Shown: positions 1 through 7,848 of the stretch, piece after piece
Layout of the letters: each line of letters begins with the position of its first letter
Position numbering within the stretch: position 1 is the stretch's first letter
Assembly: GCF_001555965.1 (NCBI RefSeq)
Contig: NZ_LSHX01000046.1
Location: 1-51,257 of the forward strand
Source: Sphingomonas sp. CCH21-G11
Lineage (GTDB): Bacteria; Pseudomonadota; Alphaproteobacteria; Sphingomonadales; Sphingomonadaceae
Direction of reading: 5' to 3'
Length of the DNA stretch: 51,257 nt
Notes under the pieces: generated by a model
What the model was told of the DNA's origin: nothing
The model's database searches: none
Seen by the model: the letters and a program-made list of their open reading frames with translations, nothing else
Made by a program: the position numbers and the translations under genes

Positions 1-64
1 GCCTGCGAAGATCCTCGGGCGTGGCAACCGTATCCAGCAACGGCGTGTCGGGCGTGGTCGGCAT
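1..64 (-). CDS. dxs: 1-deoxy-D-xylulose-5-phosphate synthase, 5' end only
   Basis: Only the first 21 codons are inside the window; the gene runs off the left edge. The reverse complement from the ATG at 64 reads MPTTPDTPLLDTV followed by ATPEDLRR. This matches the start of sphingomonad Dxs proteins, where a short tail is followed by TPLLDTVNTPADLR. Dxs makes 1-deoxyxylulose 5-phosphate from pyruvate and glyceraldehyde 3-phosphate, the first step of the MEP route to isoprenoids. Its place downstream of hpnL, on the same strand, fits precursor supply for hopanoids. The identification rests on about 20 residues only. Confidence 0.75.
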   Translation of the reverse strand, partial: MPTTPDTPLLDTVATPEDLRR

Positions 65-229
65 GACGACTTCTCCGCATTCGTCCTTGACCCGGCGGCG
101 ACGCGGCCTGCCGGAATGCCGAAAGCTACCGAAACCGAGCCCGGCAAGTCCATGTCAACCGCACGGGACTTGCGGTTTGTCATCGCTTTTTGACAATAAT
201 CGACCAAGCGCCCGCCCGGGGTCGAGCCG
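65..229. other. hpnL-dxs intergenic region
   Basis: These 165 bp hold no gene. A TTGACA hexamer on the minus strand (153-158) could be a -35 element for dxs, but no convincing -10 follows at 16-18 nt. A short dyad (TTGTCA at 177-182 and TGACAA at 191-196) lies 30-50 nt past the hpnL stop codon and might act as a weak terminator or operator. Both are suggestions only. Confidence 0.3.
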
Positions 230-1213
230 CTACCGCTCGCGACGTGCCGCGACCGAGCGCAACTCGCCCAGCTGCCAGACGAGGAGCGCGGGGACATCGA
301 CGATCAGGTCGCGGGCGCGCTTGGCCAGCGACAGCGCGAGTGCTGCCTCCGGCGGCAGGCCGAACAGCGGGCCGATCAGGACGTAAGCCCCCTCCTGCAC
401 CCCGACCCCGCCGGGGATGAGGAAGGCGGCGGTGCGCAGCGTGAAGATCAGGCTTTCGATGACGATCACCGCATGCAGCGAGATCTCGATCCCGATAAAG
501 TCGAGGACGATCGCCGCGCCCGCCCCGCTCGCCACCCAGGCGAGAAGGTGGAGCAGGAAGCACGCGATCAGCCGCCCGCGCCGCGCATAGATCGCATCGA
601 GCCGGGCGCGCACCTCGATCAGGGTCGCCGCCGATCCCGGCAGCATCGCGCCGCCGATCCGTGCGGCCAGCGCGAGCATCGGCCGCTGCGCGAACGCGAA
701 CGCCAGGATGATCGCGACGCTGGCCGCCAGCCCGACCAGCGCGAGCCGGCGCACGTCGCCGCCGCCGCCCGCCCCGTTGAGGACGAGCAGCAGCGCGGCG
801 ACGCCATAGAGCGTGTAGACCAGCTGCGCGGCCAGTTCGGCGGTCTGGTCCGCGACCTGGGACGCATAGGCGACCGGCTGGGGCACGCGCCCGGCCACCA
901 GGACGCGCAGCCCGACGACGATCCCGCCGAATTGCGAAAAGGGCAGCAAGTTGGTCGCCGCCTCGCGCAGCGTCCGCGCCCAGACGAAGGTGGCGACGGG
1001 CAGGCCGGGGGTCAGCACCTGCCACGCCAGGCCGAGCACCGAGAGGATGAACAGCGTGTAGGCGGCGTAGACGAGGAAAGGGACGGCGCCGATCCGCGCC
1101 AGCACCGCCAGCACGTCACGCGCGCCGACCGCGCCGATCAGTGCCAGCGTGACCGCCAGGCCGAGCATGGTCACGCCAACGGCGGCGAGCAGCGCCCAAT
1201 TGGCCCGGCTCAT
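230..1213 (-). CDS. hpnL: Hopanoid-associated membrane protein HpnL
   Basis: A polytopic inner-membrane protein of 327 aa starting MSRANWALLAAVG. It has repeated hydrophobic segments along its length and resembles the flippase-like lysylphosphatidylglycerol-synthase membrane domain family, to which HpnL belongs. The open frame extends 26 codons further upstream, but the ATG at 1213 lies 25 nt after the hpnJ stop codon and gives the membrane-protein N terminus expected of the family. It is the last gene of the hpnI-hpnJ-hpnL string. Its biochemical role in hopanoid metabolism is not established; a part in moving or modifying the extended hopanoid is inferred from context. Confidence 0.8.
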   Translation of the reverse strand: MSRANWALLAAVGVTMLGLAVTLALIGAVGARDVLAVLARIGAVPFLVYAAYTLFILSVLGLAWQVLTPGLPVATFVWARTLREAATNLLPFSQFGGIVVGLRVLVAGRVPQPVAYASQVADQTAELAAQLVYTLYGVAALLLVLNGAGGGGDVRRLALVGLAASVAIILAFAFAQRPMLALAARIGGAMLPGSAATLIEVRARLDAIYARRGRLIACFLLHLLAWVASGAGAAIVLDFIGIEISLHAVIVIESLIFTLRTAAFLIPGGVGVQEGAYVLIGPLFGLPPEAALALSLAKRARDLIVDVPALLVWQLGELRSVAARRER

Positions 1214-1238
1214 GTCGGAACGGCCCGGCCGCGACGGG

Positions 1239-2666
1239 TCAGGCCGCTTCCTTGCGGTCGCGCAGGAAGCGGAAGAATTCGACTCCTTCACGCAGTCGCC
1301 GCTTCATCATGTCGCCGTCGCGCACCATTTCGCCCACGATCGAGGCGATCTTGCTCGGGCGGAAATAGAAGCTCTTGTAGAAGACCTCGACCGCGTCGAA
1401 GATCTCGCCTGCCGACAGGTGATCGTAGCTCAGCTGCGCGATCTGGTTACCGTCGTCGTTGAGCAGATCGCCCGACGAATCGAACCAGCCATTCTCGGTC
1501 GCCTGGCGATGCAGGAAGGTGCCGGGATAGGGCGCGGCCAGCGACACCTGGATGGTGTGCGGATTGACCTCGCGCGCAAAGGCCATGGTCTCGCGGATCG
1601 TCTCATGCGTTTCGCCCGGCAGACCCAGGATGAAGGTGCCGTGGACGGCGATGCCGAGCTGGCGACAGTCTTTCGCGAACTGACGCGCGACTTCGACCCG
1701 CATCCCCTTTTTGATGTTGTGGAGGATCTGCTGGTTGCCGCTTTCAAAGCCGACGAGCAGCAACCGCAGACCGTTGTCGCGCATGATCTTCAACGTGCGG
1801 TACGGCACGTTCGCCTTGGCATTGCACGACCAGGTGACGCCGAGCTTGCCGAGTTCGACCGCAAGCGCCTCCACACGCTGGGTGTTGTCGGTCAGCGTGT
1901 CGTCGTCGAAGAACAATTCCTTCATCTGCGGGAAGGCGCCGAGGACGTACTTTACCTCGTCGATGACATGGCCGATCGAACGGACGCGGTAGTTGTGCCC
2001 GCCCACCGTCTGCGGCCACAGGCAGAAGGTGCAGCGCGATTTGCACCCCCGCCCGGTATAGAAGCTGACATATGGGTGCTTCAGATAGCCGCCATAATAT
2101 TTCTCGATCACCAGGTCCCGCTTGTAGACCGGCGTCACGAAGGGCAGCTGATCCATATCGGTCAGCACGGCACGGTCGGGATTGTGGACGATCGCGCCGT
2201 TGCGGTCGCGATAGCTGATCCCGTCGACCCGGTCCCAGTCCATGCCGTCGGCGATGTCCTTGATCGTGAAGTCGAATTCGTTGCGACACACGAAGTCGAT
2301 CGCATCGGAGGCCTTCAGGCTGCCCTCCGCTTCGACCGCGACCTTCGATCCGATCATGCCGATCTTGAGCGCGGGGTTGAGCGCCTTCAGCATTTCGGCC
2401 GCGCGCACGTCCTGGCGGAACGACGGCGTCGAGGTATGGAGCACGACGAGATCGCGGCGCATCGCCTCCGGCGCAATGTCCTCGAACGACAGGTCGTGCG
2501 CCGGCGCGTCGATCAGCTTCGACCCCTCGACCAGCGCGGCGGGCTGCGCCAGCCAGGTCGGGTACCAGAAGGATTTCACCTCCCGCTTCATCTGATAGCG
2601 GGCGCCCGCGCCGCCGTCATAACCGTCAAACGACGGAGCCTGAAGGAAAAGCGCGCGCATCGTCAT
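1239..2666 (-). CDS. hpnJ: Hopanoid biosynthesis radical SAM protein HpnJ
   Basis: A 475-aa protein with an N-terminal B12-binding-like region and a radical SAM core. The cluster motif is CKSRCTFC with Cys 208, 212 and 215 (CxxxCxxC). The N terminus (ALFLQAPSFDG, then SFWYPTWLAQPAALVEG) is characteristic of HpnJ. Genetic work in Burkholderia places HpnJ at the contraction of the glucosamine ring to the cyclitol ether of bacteriohopanetetrol. The start overlaps the hpnI stop by 4 nt (ATGA), which points to translational coupling. The third residue is also Met, so the start may be two codons later. The deacetylase HpnK, expected between HpnI and HpnJ action, is not encoded nearby. Confidence 0.93.
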   Translation of the reverse strand: MTMRALFLQAPSFDGYDGGAGARYQMKREVKSFWYPTWLAQPAALVEGSKLIDAPAHDLSFEDIAPEAMRRDLVVLHTSTPSFRQDVRAAEMLKALNPALKIGMIGSKVAVEAEGSLKASDAIDFVCRNEFDFTIKDIADGMDWDRVDGISYRDRNGAIVHNPDRAVLTDMDQLPFVTPVYKRDLVIEKYYGGYLKHPYVSFYTGRGCKSRCTFCLWPQTVGGHNYRVRSIGHVIDEVKYVLGAFPQMKELFFDDDTLTDNTQRVEALAVELGKLGVTWSCNAKANVPYRTLKIMRDNGLRLLLVGFESGNQQILHNIKKGMRVEVARQFAKDCRQLGIAVHGTFILGLPGETHETIRETMAFAREVNPHTIQVSLAAPYPGTFLHRQATENGWFDSSGDLLNDDGNQIAQLSYDHLSAGEIFDAVEVFYKSFYFRPSKIASIVGEMVRDGDMMKRRLREGVEFFRFLRDRKEAA

Positions 2667-3799
2667 CGGGACCTCGTCGGGATCAGCCTGCCGTCGCGGG
2701 TCACCCTAAAGCGTGACCCGCGCCAATCAACGCGGCGCGTGAAAAACGTAGCAAGAAACACGGCAAATGAGAGCAGGTCGCGTGCGGGAAGCCACCAGGC
2801 GGGTGCCGCCCGAAAGCAGGCGACACGATCGATCCGCCATTTGACCAGGTAACGGGCGGCCAGCGCGGCGACGACCAGCGCCGCCGCCGGCACGCTCCAC
2901 CCCATCGCCGTGGCGGCGAGCAGCGCATTGGGCAGGACATGGGTGATCAGGCTGCCCGCAAAACCCGGCCGGTCGATCGTGAAGATCGTGCGCGACCAGC
3001 GCAGTTCGTGCCGGACCAATGCGGCCAGGCTGTCCTCGCTGCACCCATGGAGAACGAAGGGCCCGGTGAGCGCGACGCGGAGCCCCAGGGCCCGCACCGC
3101 CCGACCGAGTTCGAAATCGTCGGCCAGCACGTCCCTGAACCGGTCGAAGCCGCCGATCCGTTCGAGCGTGTCGGCCCGCAGCGCCATCATCGGGCCGAGC
3201 ACGGGATGCGCGAGCCCGGCGCGCTGGCCCAGAATGACGCTGGGCATGAACCGATAGCTGATGTCCATCGCCGCCAGCCGCGACCACCCGCCATTGTCGC
3301 CGCGCCCGAGATGCAGGCAGCTGACGATCCCGACCGCGGGATCCGCGAGCGTCGCCGCCAGCGCATCGAGCGTCCCGGGCGGCGTCGCCACGTCGCTGTC
3401 GCTGACGACGACCAGCGGATAGCGCACCCGGCCAGCCATGTTGAGCAGGTTCGACAGCTTGTTGTTGGCGCCGTGGCGCGCCGGATCGACGACCAGCGCG
3501 ACGTCGGCGTCGGGAAATTCGCGCCGGACATCGGCGAGGATGCCGAGCGCGGGATCATCCGCGTCGCGGGTGCCGAACACGAACTGGAGGCCGCCCGCAC
3601 AGGTCTGGGCGAACAGCGTGCGCAGGTTCTCGGCGAGGGCGGGCTCGGCACCATGGAGCGGCTTCAGCACGCTGATCCCGACCGGACCGTCCCCCGCTCG
3701 GGGCGGGGGCGGGGCGCGCACCAGCATCGCCGCCGCGAGCGTGTAGGCCAGCCCGAGACCCGCGAGCATTAGCAGCAGGATTTCAATAAAAAGCCCCAA
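2663..3799 (-). CDS. hpnI: Hopanoid glycosyltransferase HpnI
   Basis: A 378-aa membrane-anchored glycosyltransferase related to ceramide glucosyltransferase (GT21). An N-terminal membrane helix (about residues 4-28) is followed by the GT-A fold with SDSD (metal site), DDFE, and the RHELRW motif of the (Q/R)xxRW type, then C-terminal membrane helices. HpnI transfers N-acetylglucosamine to bacteriohopanetetrol in Burkholderia. The start used is a TTG at 3799, preceded by AGGGCGG; the first in-frame ATG is ten codons later (3769) and would cut into the first helix. It is divergent from hpnA and heads the hpnI-hpnJ-hpnL string. Confidence 0.9.
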   Translation of the reverse strand: MGLFIEILLLMLAGLGLAYTLAAAMLVRAPPPPRAGDGPVGISVLKPLHGAEPALAENLRTLFAQTCAGGLQFVFGTRDADDPALGILADVRREFPDADVALVVDPARHGANNKLSNLLNMAGRVRYPLVVVSDSDVATPPGTLDALAATLADPAVGIVSCLHLGRGDNGGWSRLAAMDISYRFMPSVILGQRAGLAHPVLGPMMALRADTLERIGGFDRFRDVLADDFELGRAVRALGLRVALTGPFVLHGCSEDSLAALVRHELRWSRTIFTIDRPGFAGSLITHVLPNALLAATAMGWSVPAAALVVAALAARYLVKWRIDRVACFRAAPAWWLPARDLLSFAVFLATFFTRRVDWRGSRFRVTRDGRLIPTRSR

Positions 3800-3838
3800 T
3801 TTCCGCCCTTTTCATCGGCTGTGCGGACCCGCCACCGG

Positions 3839-3881
3839 TTGCCATTGCACCGTCGCGAAGTCTAGTCTTCGGCGGCGACGG
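3839..3881 (+). promoter_or_regulatory. Candidate hpnA promoter with overlapping dyad
   Basis: In the 203-bp divergent region between hpnI and hpnA, TTGCCA (3839-3844) and TCTAGT (3861-3866) are spaced by 16 nt on the plus strand and could be a -35/-10 pair. An interrupted dyad overlaps it: CCGTCGC at 3850-3856 and GCGACGG at 3875-3881, with an inner GAAG/CTTC pair. A repressor or activator bound there could control the hopanoid operon. This is read by eye and unproven. Confidence 0.35.
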
Positions 3882-4002
3882 CAGCAGGAAAGCACGCTTC
3901 CGGCAGGCGCAGGCGGCGCGCGTGCCGACAGCGCGGGCGGCGCGTCCGCATGTCGTTCACGACGAATGGAATCGGGGTCCGCGACGGGAAGAATCGGGGT
4001 CG

Positions 4003-5001
4003 ATGACGGCGCGAAAAATCCTTGTCACGGGCGCATCCGGATTCGTCGGTTCGGCGGTGGCGCGTGCGTTGATCGCCCGGGGGGATCGCGTGCGGTTGGC
4101 CGTTCGCACGACGAGCCCGCGGACCAACATCGCCGAACTCGATGCCGAGATCGTGGCCTGCGACCTCAACGACGCCACGGCGGTCGATGCCGCGATGGCC
4201 GGGATGGAGGGCGTGTTCCACGTCGCCGCGGATTATCGCATCTGGGCCGCCGATCCGGGGGAGATCGTCCGCAACAACCTGACCACCACGCGCAACGTCA
4301 TGGCGGCCGCGCGCGCGCATGCGGTGGACCGCATCGTCTATACCAGCAGCGTTGCCACGCTGAAGCCGTCCGCCGACGGCGCCCCGGTCGACGAGGAGGC
4401 CGCCGCGACCGCCGATCAGGCCGTCGGCAGCTACAAACGCTCAAAGGTCGAGGCCGAACGACTGGTCGAGGCGATGGTGGCGCGCGACGGGCTGCCGGCG
4501 GTCATCGTCAACCCGTCGACCCCGGTCGGACCGCGCGACGTCCGCCCGACGCCCACCGGCCGGATCATCGTCGCGGCTGCGTCGGGCCGGATGCCCGCCT
4601 ATGTCGACAGCGGGCTGAACCTGGTCCATGTCGACGATGTCGCGGCAGGGCATCTGGCCGCATTCGATCATGGCCGGATCGGCGAGCGATACATTCTGGG
4701 CGGCCAGAATGTCAGCCTGAAGGCGCTGCTCGCCACCATCGCCGCCGCGGTCGGGCGCAAGCCGCCCAGCGTCGCGCTACCGCGCGCGCCGCTCTATCCC
4801 GTCGCAGTGGCCAGCGAGATCGCGGCCCGGATGACCGGACGCGAACCGATGCTGACCCGCGATTCGCTGCGGATGGCGGGCGACCGGATGTATTTCCGGT
4901 CGACCAAGGCGGAAACCGAACTGGGCTATCGCGCGCGGCCCTATGCGCGCGGCATCGAGGACGCGGTCGCCTGGTTTCGCGGCGCGGGGATGATCGCATG
5001 A
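4003..5001 (+). CDS. hpnA: Hopanoid-associated sugar epimerase HpnA
   Basis: A 332-aa NAD-dependent epimerase/dehydratase of the extended SDR type. The Rossmann motif GASGFVG is at residues 10-16 and the catalytic YKRSK (YxxxK) near residue 145. The open frame begins at 3922, but the ATG at 4003 has a GGGGT sequence just upstream and gives the usual N terminus MTARKILVTG. It is the first gene of the hpnA-to-shc string. HpnA is assigned to the family by cluster position and sequence; its substrate is not firmly known and is thought to be a nucleotide sugar used on the hopanoid side chain. Confidence 0.9.
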   Translation: MTARKILVTGASGFVGSAVARALIARGDRVRLAVRTTSPRTNIAELDAEIVACDLNDATAVDAAMAGMEGVFHVAADYRIWAADPGEIVRNNLTTTRNVMAAARAHAVDRIVYTSSVATLKPSADGAPVDEEAAATADQAVGSYKRSKVEAERLVEAMVARDGLPAVIVNPSTPVGPRDVRPTPTGRIIVAAASGRMPAYVDSGLNLVHVDDVAAGHLAAFDHGRIGERYILGGQNVSLKALLATIAAAVGRKPPSVALPRAPLYPVAVASEIAARMTGREPMLTRDSLRMAGDRMYFRSTKAETELGYRARPYARGIEDAVAWFRGAGMIA

Positions 5002-6143
5002 CAATCGCGCCGAACCTTCTGGGAGCCGTCGCGCTGGCGATCTGGCTGGCGATGCTGCTCGGACGCGACGGCTTCTGGCTGGCGCGGGCAACCGACCGCG
5101 TCGTGCCGCCCCTGCCCGACACACTGCCCAGCGTCACCGCGATCGTGCCGGCGCGCGACGAGGCGGAGTGCATCGGCGCGGCGGTCGCCAGCCTGGTGGC
5201 GCAACGCTATGCCGGGCGCTTCGACATTCTGGTCGTCGATGACGGGAGCAGCGACGGCACGGCACTGCTTGCACGGCGGGCGGCGGCGGGATCGCCGCGC
5301 CTGGCGGTGATGACCGCGGCACCGCTGGCCAATGGCTGGACCGGCAAGCTGGCGGCGATGGCGCAGGGCGTCGCGCATTCCGCGACGCATGAACCCAGCG
5401 ACCTCATCTGGTTCACCGATGCCGATATCGTCCATGCGCCCGATACGCTGGCAAGTCTGGTCGCGCGCGCGCATCAGGACGGCCGGGTGCTCGTTTCGCT
5501 GATGGCGCGGCTGCGCTGCGAAAGCCTGGCAGAGCGAATGCTGGTCCCGGCCTTCGTCTTCTTCTTTCAGCTGCTCTATCCGTTCGCGGCGGTGTCCGAT
5601 CCCCGACGGCGCGTGGCGGGCGCGGCGGGCGGGTGCATGCTGGTCGACCGTGGCGCGCTGGCGCGTGCGGGCGGGATCGCGGCGATCCGCAGCGCGCTGA
5701 TCGACGATTGCGCGCTGGGTGCGCTGATGAAGCGCCAGGGACCGATCTGGCTCGGGCTGACCGATCGCGCGCGCAGCATCCGCCCCTATCCGAGGTTCGG
5801 CGACATCGGGGCGATGATCGCGCGATCGGCCTATGCCCAGCTCGGCTATCGCCCGTTGTGGCTGGCCGGCACCGTCGTCGGCATGGCGATCGTCTATGTC
5901 GCCCCGCCCGCGCTCGCGCTGTTCGCAACGGGATGGGCCCAGGCAGCCGGGCTGGCCGCCTGGGCGCTGATGGCGCTGGCGCTGCTGCCGATGCTGCGCT
6001 TCTATCGCTGCTCGCCGCTCTGGGGGCTTGCCTTGCCGGGGATCGCCGCCTTCTACGCCGGCGCGACGCTGTATTCGGCCTGGCAGTTCACGCGCGGTCG
6101 CGGCGGCGCGTGGAAGGGCCGCCATCAGGCGGTGATGCCATGA
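4998..6143 (+). CDS. hpnB: Hopanoid-associated glycosyltransferase HpnB
   Basis: A 381-aa family-2 glycosyltransferase. An N-terminal hydrophobic segment (residues 8-22) is followed by the GT-A domain with VPARDEAE, DDGSSDGT and the metal-binding FTDADI, then membrane segments toward the C terminus. The start overlaps the hpnA stop by 4 nt (ATGA at 4998-5001). A longer open frame runs upstream through hpnA in this frame, but it is an artefact of high GC. HpnB is taken to add or modify a sugar on the hopanoid; the exact reaction is not settled. Confidence 0.9.
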   Translation: MTIAPNLLGAVALAIWLAMLLGRDGFWLARATDRVVPPLPDTLPSVTAIVPARDEAECIGAAVASLVAQRYAGRFDILVVDDGSSDGTALLARRAAAGSPRLAVMTAAPLANGWTGKLAAMAQGVAHSATHEPSDLIWFTDADIVHAPDTLASLVARAHQDGRVLVSLMARLRCESLAERMLVPAFVFFFQLLYPFAAVSDPRRRVAGAAGGCMLVDRGALARAGGIAAIRSALIDDCALGALMKRQGPIWLGLTDRARSIRPYPRFGDIGAMIARSAYAQLGYRPLWLAGTVVGMAIVYVAPPALALFATGWAQAAGLAAWALMALALLPMLRFYRCSPLWGLALPGIAAFYAGATLYSAWQFTRGRGGAWKGRHQAVMP

Positions 6144-7009
6144 TCGGCGCGCAGGGCCACGAACCGGCCATGCTGGCGTCGCGCGATCTGGCGTCGGGCA
6201 AGGGGCATCGCGACGAGAATTTCCCGGTGGCGTCGCTGATCCTGCGCCCCGCGGTGCGCGCACCGGTGATGGCGTTCTATCGCTTTGCGCGCGCCGCCGA
6301 CGACGTGGCGGATCATCCGGACGCGACTGCGCAGGAAAAGCTCGCCCTGCTCGCGACGATGCACGCGACGCTGGACGGGCGCAGCGACGCCGATCCTGCC
6401 GCGCTCGCGCTGCGCCGGGGATTGGCCGGAACCGGCGTGCCGCTCGACCATGCGCACGACCTGCTGCGCGCATTCGAACGGGATTGCGTCACGCCGCGCA
6501 CCCGCGACTGGGACGATCTGATCGATTACTGCCGGCTGTCGGCGATGCCGGTCGGGCGGTTCATGCTCGACGTGCATGGCGAGGCGCGGACGTTGTGGGC
6601 GCAGTCCGACGCGCTGTGTGCCGCGCTTCAGGTCATCAACCATCTGCAGGATTGCGGGCGCGACCGTGCCGCGCTCGACCGTGTCTACCTGCCCGACGAC
6701 TTGATGGCGGCGCATGGCGCGCGGATCGAGGATCTCGACGCGCCGACGGCGTCACCGTCCCTGCGCGCGGTGATCGTCGCGCTGGCGCGGCGCTGCGATG
6801 TGCTGCTCGACCAGGCATCGGGATTTGCGGGCGCGATCCGCGACCGGCGGTTGGGTGCGGAGGTCGCCGCGATGCTCGCGCTCGCCCGCGATCTCGTCCG
6901 CCTGCTGTCCACCCGCGACCCGCTGGCGCAGCGCGTCCACCACCGCAAGCCGACCGCGGCGCGGATCGCGTTGTTCGCCGCCGGCCGCCATCTGGTGCTG
7001 GGCCGGTGA
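6140..7009 (+). CDS. hpnC: Hydroxysqualene synthase HpnC
   Basis: A 289-aa trans-isoprenyl diphosphate synthase fold protein. HpnC converts presqualene diphosphate, made by HpnD, to hydroxysqualene. The first Asp-rich motif is DDVAD (in RAADDVADHP) and the second is NHLQDCGRD. The ATG at 6140 overlaps the hpnB stop (ATGA); a later Met (6170, MLASRDL) is a possible alternative. It sits in the usual hpnC-hpnD-hpnE order, the three-enzyme bacterial route to squalene that replaces a single squalene synthase. Confidence 0.93.
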   Translation: MIGAQGHEPAMLASRDLASGKGHRDENFPVASLILRPAVRAPVMAFYRFARAADDVADHPDATAQEKLALLATMHATLDGRSDADPAALALRRGLAGTGVPLDHAHDLLRAFERDCVTPRTRDWDDLIDYCRLSAMPVGRFMLDVHGEARTLWAQSDALCAALQVINHLQDCGRDRAALDRVYLPDDLMAAHGARIEDLDAPTASPSLRAVIVALARRCDVLLDQASGFAGAIRDRRLGAEVAAMLALARDLVRLLSTRDPLAQRVHHRKPTAARIALFAAGRHLVLGR

Positions 7010-7848
7010 ACGCGATCGCCCCGATCGACGCGGTGCCGGCGGCGCAGGCGGCGCGCAGTTCCTTTTATGCGGGGATGCGCGTGTTGCCGAAGGCGCGGCG
7101 CGAGGCGATGTACGCTATCTACGCCTTTTGCCGCGCGGTCGACGACATTGCCGACGATCAGGGTCACGACCGGGCTGTGCGCGCCGCCGAGCTGCAGGCG
7201 TGGCGACGCGACATCGACGCGCTTTATGCCGGGGGGCCGCCCGGACGCGCCGCACTGCTCACCGGGGCGGTGGTGCGTTTCCAGCTTGATCGCGCCGATT
7301 TCCACGCGATCATCGACGGGATGATGATGGACGTGGACGCCGACATCCGCTGGCCCGATGCGGCGACGCTCGACCTCTATTGCGACCGGGTCGCCTCTGC
7401 GGTCGGGCGGCTTTCGGTGCGGGCGTTCGGGATGGACGCGGAGCCCGGCCAGATGCTGGCCCACCATCTGGGCCGCGCGCTGCAACTGACCAACATCCTG
7501 CGCGACATCGACGAGGATGCCGCGATCGGCCGCGTCTACCTCCCGCGCGAAGCGCTGGCGGCGGCGGGGATTATCCCAACCACCCCTGCCCAGGTCGCCG
7601 CCGCGCCGGGGATCGACCCTGCCGCACGGTTGGTCGCGACCGAGGCGCGACGCCATTTCGCCGCCGCCCATGCCATCCTGACGACGAAGCCGCGCGGCCA
7701 CCTGATCGCGCCCAGGCTGATGGACATCGCCTATGCCCGGCTGCTGCGGCGGATGGAGGAAACTGGCTGGGCTCCGCCGCGTCGCCGGCCGCGCACCAAC
7801 AAGCTGTGGCTGATCGCAACGGTACTCAGGCTGCTCGTCTTCCGATGA
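7006..7848 (+). CDS. hpnD: Presqualene diphosphate synthase HpnD
   Basis: A 280-aa all-helical prenyl synthase that condenses two farnesyl diphosphates to presqualene diphosphate. Both Asp-rich motifs are present: DDIADD in the AFCRAVDDIADD segment and NILRDIDED. The start is a GTG at 7006 that overlaps the hpnC stop by 4 nt (GTGA). The frame is open further upstream through hpnC but without homology. The C terminus is basic (RRRPRTNK) and hydrophobic, as is common in the family. Confidence 0.93.
   Translation: MNAIAPIDAVPAAQAARSSFYAGMRVLPKARREAMYAIYAFCRAVDDIADDQGHDRAVRAAELQAWRRDIDALYAGGPPGRAALLTGAVVRFQLDRADFHAIIDGMMMDVDADIRWPDAATLDLYCDRVASAVGRLSVRAFGMDAEPGQMLAHHLGRALQLTNILRDIDEDAAIGRVYLPREALAAAGIIPTTPAQVAAAPGIDPAARLVATEARRHFAAAHAILTTKPRGHLIAPRLMDIAYARLLRRMEETGWAPPRRRPRTNKLWLIATVLRLLVFR

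Noticed and set aside
177..196. Terminator of hpnL
   Set aside because: The TTGTCA/TGACAA dyad has only a 6-bp AT-containing stem and no T-run, too weak to call a terminator.
4941..6473. 510-codon open frame on the minus strand opposite hpnB and hpnC
   Set aside because: It lies antisense to two well-identified genes and shows the Arg/Pro/Ala bias of a GC-driven shadow frame.
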